A stretch of DNA of 52,735 nt, from assembly GCA_046299435.1 (NCBI GenBank), contig JBKBIC010000004.1, positions 1 to 52,735 on the forward strand, in the 5' to 3' direction. Below, one piece after another: positions 1 through 8,359 of this stretch. A model generated the notes under the pieces. The model was given only the letters and a program-made list of their open reading frames with translations. It was not told the origin of the DNA and made no database searches. The stretch is from M3007 sp046299435 (GTDB lineage Bacteria; Bacteroidota; Bacteroidia; Chitinophagales; Saprospiraceae). How positions within the stretch are numbered: the first letter of the stretch is position 1; each line of letters starts with the position of its first letter. Position numbers and translations under genes: made by a program.

Positions 1-1015
1 ACACCGTGACGGAGGCCGATTTTTGACAAAGATTGGCATCCGTCACGGTCGCGGTATAAGTACCGGGTGCGAGTGCGGTGATGGTGAAATTGGTCGAACC
101 ATTGTTCCAAACAACCAAATATGGCGGAGTGCCACCCGACGGCGTGACCGTCGCAGAGCCTGTGTTGCCGCACTGAGCAGAGGTGCCCGAAACGGCAATT
201 TGAACCTCCGGTGGGCTGGTCAATGTGGCCGATTGGGCGTGGGTGCAGCCGTTCGCGTCGGTCACGGTCACGGAATAAGTGCCGGGGCCGAGGTTCGTGA
301 TGCTGTGCATATTGCTCGTGGTGGTGAAAACCACGCCGTTCGACCATGAGTAGGTGTACGGTGCGGTGCCCGACATGACCATCGCGTTCACCTCGCCGTC
401 GTTCGCACCGAAGCAGCTGATTTGGTCGTCCAAGTCCACCGAGACCATAATCCACAGACCCTCGTTCCAGAAGAATATTTCCGTGTCGTCAGCAGCCGTG
501 CAGCCGTTGGCATCCGTCACCGTCACGGTGTAAGTGCCCGCCGCGAGGCCAGTGATTTGCGGGGAAGTTTGGCCATTCGACCACAAATAGGTGTACGGCG
601 GTACACCGCCGAAGGGTACTGCGGTCGCCGTGCCGTCGGGCACGATGTCGCAGATTTGGCTTTGGCCAAAAGCCGTCACGCCCAGCTGGTTGGGCTGATT
701 GATGAGCGCGACCGACGAGGCGGTCTGGCCGTTGCTGGCCGTCACCGTCACGCCGTAGGCTCCGGCGGTGAGGCCCGTGATGGTCGCTCCGCTGAGGCCG
801 TTGCTCCATTGAAAAGTGTACGGCCCCACGCCACCACTGGCGGTCGCTGTGGCCGCGCCATTGGCACCCCCGAAGCACTTGACATGCGTGGGCGTGGTGG
901 TGACGGTGAGCTGTGCCCAAATCAGGGTGGGGAGCAGGAGGAATGCCGCGAAAGTGCCTGCCAACCGGGCGAGGTAGTGTTTGCGGAAAGCGAAATCGGG
1001 TACTGTTTGCGTCAT
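1..1015 (-). CDS. SprB-repeat secreted adhesin-like protein (3' end outside window)
   Basis: The gene reads leftwards and runs off the left edge, so only the first 338 residues are visible. It starts at the ATG at 1015-1013. A hydrophobic stretch at about residues 15-29 ending in WAQ is a signal peptide with a long n-region. The rest is four modules of about 75 residues. Each has some or all of: a CFG or similar cysteine motif near its start, then GGxxPY, WSNG or WNNG, a GTY turn and VTVTDAN. This is the SprB repeat pattern (PF13573) of cell-surface proteins of Bacteroidota. The family is typically exported by the T9SS and acts in adhesion or gliding; the sorting domain expected at the C terminus would lie outside the window. 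A -7 promoter element lies about 147 bp upstream. The exact role is not known. Confidence 0.85.
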   Translation of the reverse strand, partial: MTQTVPDFAFRKHYLARLAGTFAAFLLLPTLIWAQLTVTTTPTHVKCFGGANGAATATASGGVGPYTFQWSNGLSGATITGLTAGAYGVTVTASNGQTASSVALINQPNQLGVTAFGQSQICDIVPDGTATAVPFGGVPPYTYLWSNGQTSPQITGLAAGTYTVTVTDANGCTAADDTEIFFWNEGLWIMVSVDLDDQISCFGANDGEVNAMVMSGTAPYTYSWSNGVVFTTTSNMHSITNLGPGTYSVTVTDANGCTHAQSATLTSPPEVQIAVSGTSAQCGNTGSATVTPSGGTPPYLVVWNNGSTNFTITALAPGTYTATVTDANLCQKSASVTV

Positions 1016-1161
1016 GGGAAACAGAGTGTGGTTAGTTCGGAAAACCGTTAAATGGTTGAAAAACAGTGGATTAAAGCGCGTAATCGTTCAGAACAAACGA
1101 GTGGCAGGAGACTGGGGAGGCGATGGAATTCGCGCTTCAGTTGGCAAGAAAATTATGGCGA

Positions 1162-1169
1162 CAAAAGTA
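1162..1169 (-). promoter_or_regulatory. Bacteroidota -7 element for the SprB-repeat gene
   Basis: TACTTTTG on the minus strand fits TAnnTTTG and is the only good match between the leftward SprB-repeat gene and the rightward flotillin gene. No clear -33 TTG is seen at normal spacing. The 5' leader would be about 140 nt. The rest of the 1016-1354 gap shows no gene or structure. Confidence 0.45.
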
Positions 1170-1354
1170 ACCGTTTTCTCATATCACGGCAGGGACAGAT
1201 GTTAAATCTTTCCATTTGGTGGTATCGCGCACTTTGGTGTAAGATTCCCGGATTCAAGTCGCCTTTTTGCCCGCGTTCGTCGCCTTCTTTTGTCAGGCTT
1301 CTGTCAAAGTCGGCTTGTTGCGCCTGTTTTCAAACCAAATCAATCTTTCACACA

Positions 1355-3235
1355 ATGGAAACCCTGAGTCTTATCCTGTACGCAGTGGGCGGCGTGGTGT
1401 TCGTTTTGGCACTCGTTTTTTACCGCCTGCTTTTCCAAATCCTCGGCATCGTCATCGTGCCGGAGGACAAAATCGGTCTCGTCACCAAAAAATTCGTGCT
1501 CTTCGGCGAGCACAAGGAACTGCCCGACGGGCGCATCATCGCCACCAAAGGCGAGGCAGGCTACCAAGCCCAGACCCTCGCGCCGGGCCTGCATTTCGGC
1601 AAATGGATTTGGCAGTACGAAATCACGCTGCAACCGCTGACCGTCATCCCGAACGGTAAAATCGGCCTTTTGGTGGCAAAAGACGGCTCCGAACTGCAAA
1701 CCGGGCGCGTGTTGGCCCCGGCGGTGCAATGCGATTCGTTCCAATCCGCCACCGATTTCCTGACCAACGGCGGGCAAAAAGGCCGGCAAGCCTACTACTT
1801 GACTGCCGGGACCTACCGTATCAACACGTTCCTGTTCGACGTGACGCTGGCCGACATGACCAAAATCGAGGACAACAAAGTGGGCATCATCACCACCCTC
1901 GACGGCGAACCCATCGAGCCGGGCAACATCGCCGGCAAGCACACCGACGGCCACAACAACTTCCAAGATGCCGATGCTTTCCTCCGCCGGGGCGGCAACC
2001 GAGGCTTGCAGCAGCAGGTCGTGCTGGCGGGTTTGTACAACTTCAACCCCTGGTTCGTGCAGGTGGAGGAAGTGGACATGGTGACGGTGCCCATTGGCTA
2101 TGTCGGCGTGGTCAATTCCTACGTCGGGGCAGAGGGCGTGGACGTGTCGGGCGACGAATTCAAACACGGCAACATCGTCTCGAAAGGGCAAAAAGGCGTG
2201 TGGGCCGAGCCTTACGGCCCCGGCAAATACCCCCTGAACCCGTACACGATGAAAGTCGAACTGGTGCCGACCACCAACCTCGTGCTCAACTGGGCAAACG
2301 CCCGCACCGAAAGCCACAACCTCGACCGGCACCTCTCGACCATCACCGTGCGGTCGAGCGACGGTTTCCCGTTCAACCTCGACGTGTCGCAAATCATCCA
2401 TATCCCTGCGACGGAGGCCCCGAAGGTCATCGCCCGCTTCGGCACGATGATGAACCTCGTAAGCCAAGTCTTGGAGCCAACCATCGGCAACTATTTCCGC
2501 AACTCGGCGCAGGACGGCGACGTGATTTCGTTCCTCACCTCCCGCAAAGAGCGGCAGGACGCGGCCAAACAGCACATCCGCAGCGTGCTTTCTGAATACA
2601 ACGTGCATGGCGTGGACACGCTCATCGGCGACATCGTGCCGCCCGAAAGCCTGATGAAAACCCTGACCGACCGGAAATTGGCCGAAGAGCAAAAATCAAC
2701 TTACGAGACCCAACGCCTCGCCCAACAGACGCGCCAGACTTTGGAAAAAGAGACCGCCGTCGCCGACATCCAAAAGGAAATCGTGCAAGCGCAACAGGGT
2801 GTGCAAATCGCCGAGCGCATCGCCGAGGCTGCCGTGAAAAAAGCATCGGGCGAAGCCCAGTCCATCAAAATCCAAGCAGAGGCCGATGCCGAAAAAGTGA
2901 AGTTGATTGCCGCCGCCGACTCCGAAAAAATCCGCCTCATGGGTAATGCCGAAGCCGAGCGCACCCGCGTGACCGGCGAGGCCGAGGCTTCCAAAATCTT
3001 GGCCATCGGTAAATCGAACGCCGAAAGCTACGAGTTGCAAGTGCAGGCAATGGGCGGCGACGGCTTCACCCGCCTGAAAATCATGGAGGTCATCGGCAAG
3101 GAAGGCGTGAAAATCATCCCCGACGTGCTCATCGCCGGGGGCGGCGACGGGGCCGCGTCCATCGTGGATTTGCTCGGCATCAAACTGTTGGAGCAATGGA
3201 ACAAGGACGGGAAGAAGCCGGAGGCCGAGGCGTAA
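1355..3235 (+). CDS. Flotillin-family SPFH-domain membrane protein
   Basis: The product has 626 residues. An N-terminal membrane segment (about residues 3-32, rich in V, L and F) is followed by a long SPFH/band-7 region and then a charged coiled coil (about 430-570) full of EAE, AEAEK and GEAEA repeats, which is typical of flotillins. The C terminus is glycine-rich. Flotillins oligomerise on the inner membrane and organise membrane microdomains. The ATG at 1355 is chosen because it opens directly on the membrane segment; the frame stays open upstream, but that stretch is low-quality sequence with no family similarity. A hairpin terminator follows the stop, so the gene is probably transcribed alone. 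Confidence 0.88.
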   Translation: METLSLILYAVGGVVFVLALVFYRLLFQILGIVIVPEDKIGLVTKKFVLFGEHKELPDGRIIATKGEAGYQAQTLAPGLHFGKWIWQYEITLQPLTVIPNGKIGLLVAKDGSELQTGRVLAPAVQCDSFQSATDFLTNGGQKGRQAYYLTAGTYRINTFLFDVTLADMTKIEDNKVGIITTLDGEPIEPGNIAGKHTDGHNNFQDADAFLRRGGNRGLQQQVVLAGLYNFNPWFVQVEEVDMVTVPIGYVGVVNSYVGAEGVDVSGDEFKHGNIVSKGQKGVWAEPYGPGKYPLNPYTMKVELVPTTNLVLNWANARTESHNLDRHLSTITVRSSDGFPFNLDVSQIIHIPATEAPKVIARFGTMMNLVSQVLEPTIGNYFRNSAQDGDVISFLTSRKERQDAAKQHIRSVLSEYNVHGVDTLIGDIVPPESLMKTLTDRKLAEEQKSTYETQRLAQQTRQTLEKETAVADIQKEIVQAQQGVQIAERIAEAAVKKASGEAQSIKIQAEADAEKVKLIAAADSEKIRLMGNAEAERTRVTGEAEASKILAIGKSNAESYELQVQAMGGDGFTRLKIMEVIGKEGVKIIPDVLIAGGGDGAASIVDLLGIKLLEQWNKDGKKPEAEA

Positions 3236-3256
3236 ACAAGGCCGAAACATTCAAAA

Positions 3257-3296
3257 CAACGGGCGGTGGCCTTCGGGCTGCCGCCCATTTTTTGTC
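3257..3296 (+). terminator. Rho-independent terminator after the flotillin gene
   Basis: GGGCGG at 3261-3266 pairs with CCGCCC at 3281-3286. The stem is extended outward by ACAAC/GTTGT-type pairs and is followed by a run of six T. It lies 21 bp past the flotillin stop codon. Confidence 0.7.
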
Positions 3297-3324
3297 GTTG
3301 TCGGAGAGGACATCAACCCGACCC

Positions 3325-3345
3325 CCAAAACCTAAAACTCAAAAC
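3325..3345 (+). repeat. Three tandem heptamers of the YYAAAAC type
   Basis: CCAAAAC, CTAAAAC and TCAAAAC stand in tandem in the leader of the cyclase gene. The same heptamer word (ACTCAAA in another phase) is repeated inside the hybrid-regulator gene at 17583-17613. Confidence 0.6.
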
Positions 3346-3378
3346 CCCGTTTCCGCTTATCCTTGCCGTCAAAAACGC

Positions 3379-4137
3379 ATGAAAATCACCTTCGCCCGCC
3401 TCGGCCAAATATTCGCTGCCGACCTTTCCAAGCCACTCGACCTTTCCATCCCGCTGCGCGACGGGCTGGAAAACCCCAATTGTTTTTGGGCACCGCCCGT
3501 CGAGTTTGCGCCCGTGCGGGCGGGCGATTTCGTGGGCAGCACCGCCGAAGGCGGCGTGGTTAATTTTTTCAACATCCGGCTCAACCCACACGGCAACGGC
3601 ACCCACACGGAGTGCGTCGGCCACATCGCCCGCGAGCGGTTCGTGCTACGCGAGTGCCTGCGCGAGCACCATTTTTTGGCAAAACTCGTCAGCCTGTACC
3701 CGCAGCGCACCGACGACGGCGACCGCGTGATTTTCAAAAACCAAATCGAGGAAACCTTTGCCCCGAACGAGGCCGATGCATTGATTATCAGGACGTTGCC
3801 AAACGACGACCTGAAAACCCGCGCCCAATATTCCGGCTCCAACCCGCCGTATTTGCACCACGAAGCCGCTCAGTATCTGGCCGATTGCGGCCTGAAACAC
3901 CTGCTCTTGGATTTGCCGTCGGTTGACCGCGAGGAGGACGGCGGCCAGTTGCTCGCGCACCGGGCGTTCTGGCAGTATCCCGAAAACACGCGCACCGACT
4001 GCACCATCACCGAACTCGTTTTCGTGCCCAACCACATCCGCGACGGACTTTATCTGCTCAATCTGCAAACCACTTCGCTGGATTTGGATGCCTCGCCCTC
4101 GAAACCGGTGATCTTCGACATTGAACCGATGACGTAA
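3379..4137 (+). CDS. Cyclase-family hydrolase, kynurenine-formamidase-like
   Basis: The product has 252 residues, no signal peptide and is cytoplasmic. It belongs to the cyclase family (PF04199), whose best-known members are bacterial kynurenine formamidases (N-formyl-kynurenine to kynurenine plus formate). The metal-binding segment NPHGNGTHTECVGH is seen near residues 70-83 and matches the family HxGTHxDxxxH motif with Glu in place of Asp. A late DLPSVDREEDGG segment also fits the fold. The ATG at 3379 is chosen because similarity begins there. A kynurenine 3-monooxygenase lies 34 kb away in the same window, which makes a role in tryptophan breakdown plausible, but substrate specificity within this family cannot be read from sequence alone. 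Confidence 0.75.
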   Translation: MKITFARLGQIFAADLSKPLDLSIPLRDGLENPNCFWAPPVEFAPVRAGDFVGSTAEGGVVNFFNIRLNPHGNGTHTECVGHIARERFVLRECLREHHFLAKLVSLYPQRTDDGDRVIFKNQIEETFAPNEADALIIRTLPNDDLKTRAQYSGSNPPYLHHEAAQYLADCGLKHLLLDLPSVDREEDGGQLLAHRAFWQYPENTRTDCTITELVFVPNHIRDGLYLLNLQTTSLDLDASPSKPVIFDIEPMT

Positions 4138-4207
4138 ATCACGGCGCGAAGGCGGCAACTTTTCGGAAATTTGACCCGAAAACCGTCCGCTAAACCACTC
4201 TTTCCGC

Positions 4208-4696
4208 ATGAACGACGTTGAACAAAAAGTCTGGGCACGGCTCGCCGAAATCCCCGACCCGGAAGTGCCGGTCATCACCATCACCGAGCTGGGCGTGGTG
4301 CGCGACGTGCGCTGGGACGGCTCCGAACTGACCATCACCATCACGCCGACCTACACAGGATGCCCGGCCATGTCGCTTTTCACCGCCGAAATCCGCGCGG
4401 CGATGCACGAGTGGGGCTTCGAGAACGTGAAAATCGAGACCGTTTTTTCGCCCGCTTGGACGACCGATTGGCTCAGCCCGGCGGCCCACGAAAAACTGCG
4501 GCAATACGGCATCGCCCCGCCCGTGTCGAACACCGCCAATCCCGACGACCTCTTTGCCCCGCCGCCCGCCGTGCCTTGCCCGCGTTGCGGCTCCGCGCAC
4601 ACGCACGAGCAGAGCCGCTTCGGTTCCACGTCGTGCAAGGCCCTGTACCTGTGCGACTCCTGCCACGAGCCGTTCGAGTATTTCAAGCATTTTTGA
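4208..4696 (+). CDS. paaD: Phenylacetyl-CoA epoxidase subunit PaaD-like (MIP18/SufT-type fold)
   Basis: The product has 162 residues. The N-terminal 100 residues carry the DUF59 (iron-sulfur carboxylation-type) domain, with IPDPEVPVITITELGVVRDV and the conserved YTGCPAM cysteine motif. The C terminus has a CxxC...CxxC tail (CPRCGS, CDSCHEPF) typical of PaaD. PaaD assists maturation of the 1,2-phenylacetyl-CoA epoxidase PaaABC(E), probably by iron insertion or cluster assembly. Those structural subunits are not in this window, so it is an orphan here. It starts 70 bp after the cyclase stop codon and may be cotranscribed with it. The C-terminal cysteines separate it from plain SufT-like proteins. 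Confidence 0.85.
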   Translation: MNDVEQKVWARLAEIPDPEVPVITITELGVVRDVRWDGSELTITITPTYTGCPAMSLFTAEIRAAMHEWGFENVKIETVFSPAWTTDWLSPAAHEKLRQYGIAPPVSNTANPDDLFAPPPAVPCPRCGSAHTHEQSRFGSTSCKALYLCDSCHEPFEYFKHF

Positions 4697-4699
4697 GGC

Positions 4700-4880
4700 A
4701 CCGTCCCAGCGGGACGACATCTTGGCAGAGGCATCACCACCGTAGCCGCCGGGCGTTCCGGCGGAACGCTATTCGGCCTATCTAAGAAACCGTCCCAGCG
4801 AGCCGGTTTGCAAATCGGCAGGTCGTGGCAAAGAAATCCGCCGGATTTCAATGCACAGCCCACAGATTCATCTGTGGGAA
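4700..4880. repeat. Cluster of short G+C-rich palindromes in the paaD downstream gap
   Basis: The 405-bp gap from 4697 to 5101 has no gene. It holds CGTCCCAGCGGGACG (4703-4717), the related palindrome CGTTCCGGCGGAACG (4758-4772), a second CGTCCCAGCG half-copy near 4792, ATCCGCCGGAT near 4840 and a hairpin CCCACAGA-TTCA-TCTGTGGG at 4859-4878. The first two look like variants of one REP-like palindrome. The last hairpin could act as a weak terminator for paaD but lacks a T run. Nothing else is seen in the gap. Confidence 0.55.
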
Positions 4881-5101
4881 AGCGGGCACTGACCCCCATT
4901 TGAGCAATTTTCGCTCGTTTTTACCCAAATTTGAACAAAAACAACTGCGTGTGAGCAGGTTTTGGACTGGCTGCTGGACATACTCCGGCAGCCATTTTTG
5001 CATCGTCAAAACGGCCAAAGCGGAAGGTTGGGTGCAGCACATTGGGCACACGCCGTCCGCCGTCAACCGTCAACCGTTTTTCAAATCAAATTTTCCAAAA
5101 C

Positions 5102-6127
5102 ATGAAATCGCTCTTCGCACCCGTCCTGCTTGCTCTGTGCGCGGCCACCACCACTTTCGCGCAATCCGCCAACATGACCGCTGTCACGACCAACTACGTC
5201 GCTTTCCAAAAAGGCGACATCCCGGCCATCATCGGTACGTTCGCCGAGGAATGCACTTGGACACACGTCGGCTCCAAAGTGCTGCCGTTCGCAGGCACGT
5301 TCAAAGGCCACACGGGGCTGGCCCAGTTTTTCGAGGCCGTCGGGAAAAGCCTCCAAGTCACCCGTTTCGAGCCGCACAATTACCGCGAAAACGGCAATAC
5401 CATCGCCAACGAGACCACCATTGAAGCCATCGTGTTGCCCACCGGCAAGCCCTGCAAATCGGAAATGACCTTCACTTGGAAATTCAACGACGCGGGCAAA
5501 GTCGTCAGTTGGGAAGCCACCGGCGATGTGTCGGACATCGAAAAAGCCTTCGAGCCGCACTACCTCAGCCTCGCGCGCTCCGCCACCGCTACGCCCGATG
5601 TATATGACGGGGCCGTCGCCAAGATGAAAGCCGCTGGCGTGTGGGATTTCGGCTGGACTTTCCACGCGCTCGGAGCCATGCAACCCGCCGGGCTGATGTC
5701 CATCGGCCTTTTCCCCGACAAGCCCACCGCCGAGGCGCGCATCGCCAAATCGGACGCGGTGTTCAAAGCCAACAACATCCCTGCGCCCGCGCCCGAAGTG
5801 TTCGAAGTGTACTCACTGGCCGTCGCCAAATCACCCGCGAAAACGGCCGCCAGCATCCTCGTCCTCTTCGACGCAAAAGGCATGAGCACTGCCCAATACG
5901 ACCAAATCGCGGCGAGCTTGGCCGCACTCGGTCTGCCGCAGCTGCCCGCAGGGCAGGTCTTCCATGCCGCCATCAAAACCCCCGACGGCCTGAAAGTCGT
6001 GGATGTGTGGGAATCCGCCGAGCAGTTCAAAGCCTTCGGCGAGCACCTGATGCCCGTGCTGCAAAAAGTCGGCGCAAACCCCGGCGCACCCATTATTTAC
6101 GGCCTGCACAACCTCGTCGCCATGTGA
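5102..6127 (+). CDS. Secreted protein with N-terminal NTF2/SnoaL-like and C-terminal dimeric alpha-beta barrel-like domains
   Basis: The product has 341 residues. Residues 1-21 are a signal peptide ending in TFAQ. Residues about 25-150 form a SnoaL/NTF2-like cone domain (nuclear transport factor 2 superfamily), with the typical FAEECTWTHVG and FKGHTGLAQFF patterns. The C-terminal half (about 165-341) resembles ferredoxin-like dimeric alpha-beta barrels, with VVDVWESAEQFKAF near the end. Such small secreted proteins often bind or turn over hydrophobic small molecules, but no catalytic residue can be named. The next gene also encodes a secreted SnoaL-like protein 64 bp downstream and shares a similar A/T-rich leader (AAATCAAATTTT just before the start), suggesting an operon or a duplication. 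Confidence 0.7.
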   Translation: MKSLFAPVLLALCAATTTFAQSANMTAVTTNYVAFQKGDIPAIIGTFAEECTWTHVGSKVLPFAGTFKGHTGLAQFFEAVGKSLQVTRFEPHNYRENGNTIANETTIEAIVLPTGKPCKSEMTFTWKFNDAGKVVSWEATGDVSDIEKAFEPHYLSLARSATATPDVYDGAVAKMKAAGVWDFGWTFHALGAMQPAGLMSIGLFPDKPTAEARIAKSDAVFKANNIPAPAPEVFEVYSLAVAKSPAKTAASILVLFDAKGMSTAQYDQIAASLAALGLPQLPAGQVFHAAIKTPDGLKVVDVWESAEQFKAFGEHLMPVLQKVGANPGAPIIYGLHNLVAM

Positions 6128-6191
6128 CCCAACCCACTGAAAACCAATTGTTTGAAAACAATTTTCATCCATCCAAAATCAAATTTTTCAA

Positions 6192-7100
6192 ATGAAAACC
6201 ACCGCATTTTTTGCTGCCCTGCTCCTTGCCCTGAACACCATTTTTGCCAGCGAACACGCCGGCCAGCTCGAACGCAAAACCCGTGAGTTCTTCCTCACGC
6301 TCGACGCGGCGGATTACGCCAAGTTGCGTGGCATGTTGGCACCGGGTTTCAAATTTTCTGCCCCGTTCCTGCCCGCCTCCGTGGATGCCGAAACCTACAT
6401 CGGCATCCAGTCAGGGTTCAAAACCGGCTTCCCCGACATCAAACACGCCGTCGTGGAAGGCATCGAATCGGGCAACACGTTCGCTTTTCAAGGCCATTTT
6501 TCAGGCACGAACACAGGTACGCTGCAAGGCAACCCTCCGAGCGGAAACCGCGTGAGCCTTCCGTTTCAGGCATTCCTAAAATTCGATGCGGCTGGCAAAA
6601 TCAGCGATATCGATGTGCAGTTCGACAATGCCGCATTCGTGCAGCAACTGACCGCCGGGCTGCCCGCGCCCGCCTCGGAGCAGGCCAAAAACAAACAGAC
6701 CGTGCTCAATTTTTATGACTGGTACGGCGCGAAGCACGACGTGGAATCCTGCGTGTCGCTGTTCGATGCGGCGGTTTTCAAAATCGAAAACGGCTCGTTC
6801 GGCACGATGGACTTGCCCGCGTTCAAGCAACTTGGTTATGAGTTCCTCAAAATTTTCCCCGACCTGAAAATGACCGTCGAGCACATCGTGGCCGAAGGCG
6901 ATTTGGTCATCGCCACCACCCGATTTACGGGCACCCAACAGGGCGACATAGCAGCCATCCCGGCCACTGGAAAAAAAGTGGACTACCAAAGTGTGGACGT
7001 GTGGCGGCTCAAAGACGGCAAATTGGTCTGGAACTCGTCGTTCTCCGACGACCTGAAATTCTTGCAGCAGCTAGGCGCAATCCCGAATATGGGCAAGTGA
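6192..7100 (+). CDS. Secreted tandem SnoaL-like (ester cyclase-type) protein
   Basis: The product has 302 residues, with a signal peptide at 1-19 (ending IFAS). Two SnoaL-like/NTF2 modules follow in tandem, about residues 25-150 and 160-298. Both carry an FPD(I/L)K motif followed by a GxxFAFxxxFSGT or GDLVIATTRFTGT strand, the hallmark of the polyketide-cyclase-like ester cyclase family. The gene follows the previous NTF2-like protein by 64 bp and ends at a strong terminator, so the two probably form a two-gene operon. Substrate is unknown. The internal duplication is clear from the repeated motifs. Confidence 0.75.
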   Translation: MKTTAFFAALLLALNTIFASEHAGQLERKTREFFLTLDAADYAKLRGMLAPGFKFSAPFLPASVDAETYIGIQSGFKTGFPDIKHAVVEGIESGNTFAFQGHFSGTNTGTLQGNPPSGNRVSLPFQAFLKFDAAGKISDIDVQFDNAAFVQQLTAGLPAPASEQAKNKQTVLNFYDWYGAKHDVESCVSLFDAAVFKIENGSFGTMDLPAFKQLGYEFLKIFPDLKMTVEHIVAEGDLVIATTRFTGTQQGDIAAIPATGKKVDYQSVDVWRLKDGKLVWNSSFSDDLKFLQQLGAIPNMGK

Positions 7101-7117
7101 TTTTTTTGGATGCGACT

Positions 7118-7153
7118 GCCCCGGAAGTGCGACTTTCGGGGCGGTTTTTTTTT
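7118..7153 (+). terminator. Rho-independent terminator after the SnoaL-like pair
   Basis: GCCCCGGAAG (7118-7127) pairs with CTTTCGGGGC (7133-7142) with one G-T wobble, followed by GG and nine T. It lies 17 bp after the stop codon. Confidence 0.8.
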
Positions 7154-7192
7154 GCATTTCCATGCTCATCTTTTTCATTCAAAACATCTGCC

Positions 7193-8215
7193 ATGAAAAA
7201 AATTTTGCTCGCTTTCGCTGCCCTCGCCCTGTTTTCCGCCTGCCAAAAACCTGCCGACCGCCCCAATCCGCTGGCCGAATATTTCAAACAGACTGAACCG
7301 GGCCTCCAAACGGGCGGTGTGCGTGTCATCCCGATTGACACGCCGAAGGGCAAGTTCAACGTCTGGACAAAACGCTTCGGCCACAACCCGCGCATCAAAA
7401 TCCTGCTGCTGGCGGGCGGCCCCGGCTGCTCCGCCGAATATTGGGAGTGCATGGAAAGTTTCCTGCCCGCCGAGGGCATCGAGTTCATCTACTATGACCA
7501 GCTCGGCTGCGGCAACTCGGACAACCCGAAGGACAAGGCGATGTGGGATTTGCCCCGCTACGTCGAGGAAGTGGAGCAAGTGCGGCAGGCTTTGGGCCTG
7601 ACGAAGGACAATTTTTACCTGCTCGGCCACTCGTGGGGCGGCATTTTGGCCGCCGAATATGCCCTGAAATACCAGTCCAACCTGCGCGGCCTCATCATTT
7701 CGAACATGATGATGAGCGCACCGGATTACGATGCCTATGCCGACAATGTGCTGGCCAAACAGCTGCCCCCGGCGGTGCTCGATACCATCCGGCGCATCGA
7801 AGCGGCGGGCGATTTTGCCAATCCGAAATACATGGAACTGCTGATGCCGCATTTTTACAACCAGCACATTTGCCGCATCCCGCTGGCCGATTGGCCGAAC
7901 GCCGTGAACCGCTCGTTCGCCAAAATCAATCAAGATTTGTACGTCACCATGCAGGGGCCGAGCGAATTCGGCATTTCCGGCAAACTCGAAAAATGGGACG
8001 TGAAAGCCCGCCTGCCTGAACTGAAAATCCCGACGCTCGTCATCGGTGCCACGCATGACACGATGGACCCGGCACACATGAAATGGGTGTCCGAACAGGT
8101 GCAAAAAGGCCGCTTCCTGCTTTGCCCGAACGGCAGCCACATGTGTATGTGGGACGACCAACAGGCGTACATGACCGGGCTGCTCGCGTTTTTGAAAGAC
8201 GCGGATAGAATGTGA
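7193..8215 (+). CDS. Proline iminopeptidase-family alpha/beta hydrolase lipoprotein
   Basis: The product has 340 residues. The start MKKILLAFAALALFSAC gives a lipobox with the lipid-bearing cysteine at residue 17, so it is a lipoprotein of the cell envelope. The alpha/beta hydrolase core has the oxyanion-loop GGPGCSAEYW, the nucleophile elbow GHSWGG (Ser147), a late Asp (D289 or D292 in HDTMDP) and a C-terminal His316 in NGSHM. The GGPG oxyanion loop and W in the elbow place it with proline iminopeptidases (S33), which release N-terminal proline from peptides. The ATG at 7193 is the one that yields the lipoprotein signal. The stop codon lies inside the left arm of the 8211-8350 repeat element. 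Confidence 0.85.
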   Translation: MKKILLAFAALALFSACQKPADRPNPLAEYFKQTEPGLQTGGVRVIPIDTPKGKFNVWTKRFGHNPRIKILLLAGGPGCSAEYWECMESFLPAEGIEFIYYDQLGCGNSDNPKDKAMWDLPRYVEEVEQVRQALGLTKDNFYLLGHSWGGILAAEYALKYQSNLRGLIISNMMMSAPDYDAYADNVLAKQLPPAVLDTIRRIEAAGDFANPKYMELLMPHFYNQHICRIPLADWPNAVNRSFAKINQDLYVTMQGPSEFGISGKLEKWDVKARLPELKIPTLVIGATHDTMDPAHMKWVSEQVQKGRFLLCPNGSHMCMWDDQQAYMTGLLAFLKDADRM

Positions 8216-8350
8216 GGCGGCGAGATGTCGAGAAATTTTAAAATCCAGTTTCTCTCACACCTCACCGTCTCACATCTCACCGTCTCACATCTCACCGTCT
8301 CACATCTCACCGTCTCACATCTCACCGTCTCACATCTCACCGTCTCACAC
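8211..8350. repeat. Self-complementary tandem-repeat element, 15-mer CTCACCGTCTCACAT x6
   Basis: The left arm (8211-8236, GTGAGGCGGCGAGATGTCGAG) overlaps the stop codon of the upstream gene. A short AT-rich loop follows, then a right arm of complementary words ending in six tandem 15-mers at 8261-8350. The array ends 9 bp before the next start codon, so it fills the whole leader of that gene. The words GTGAGACG/CGTCTCAC are the same as in the arm at 11994-12080. Confidence 0.9.
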
Positions 8351-8359
8351 TTCTTGACC

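Noticed and set aside
8261..8350. CRISPR-like array
   Set aside because: The 15-nt units are directly adjacent with no spacers, and no cas gene is present.
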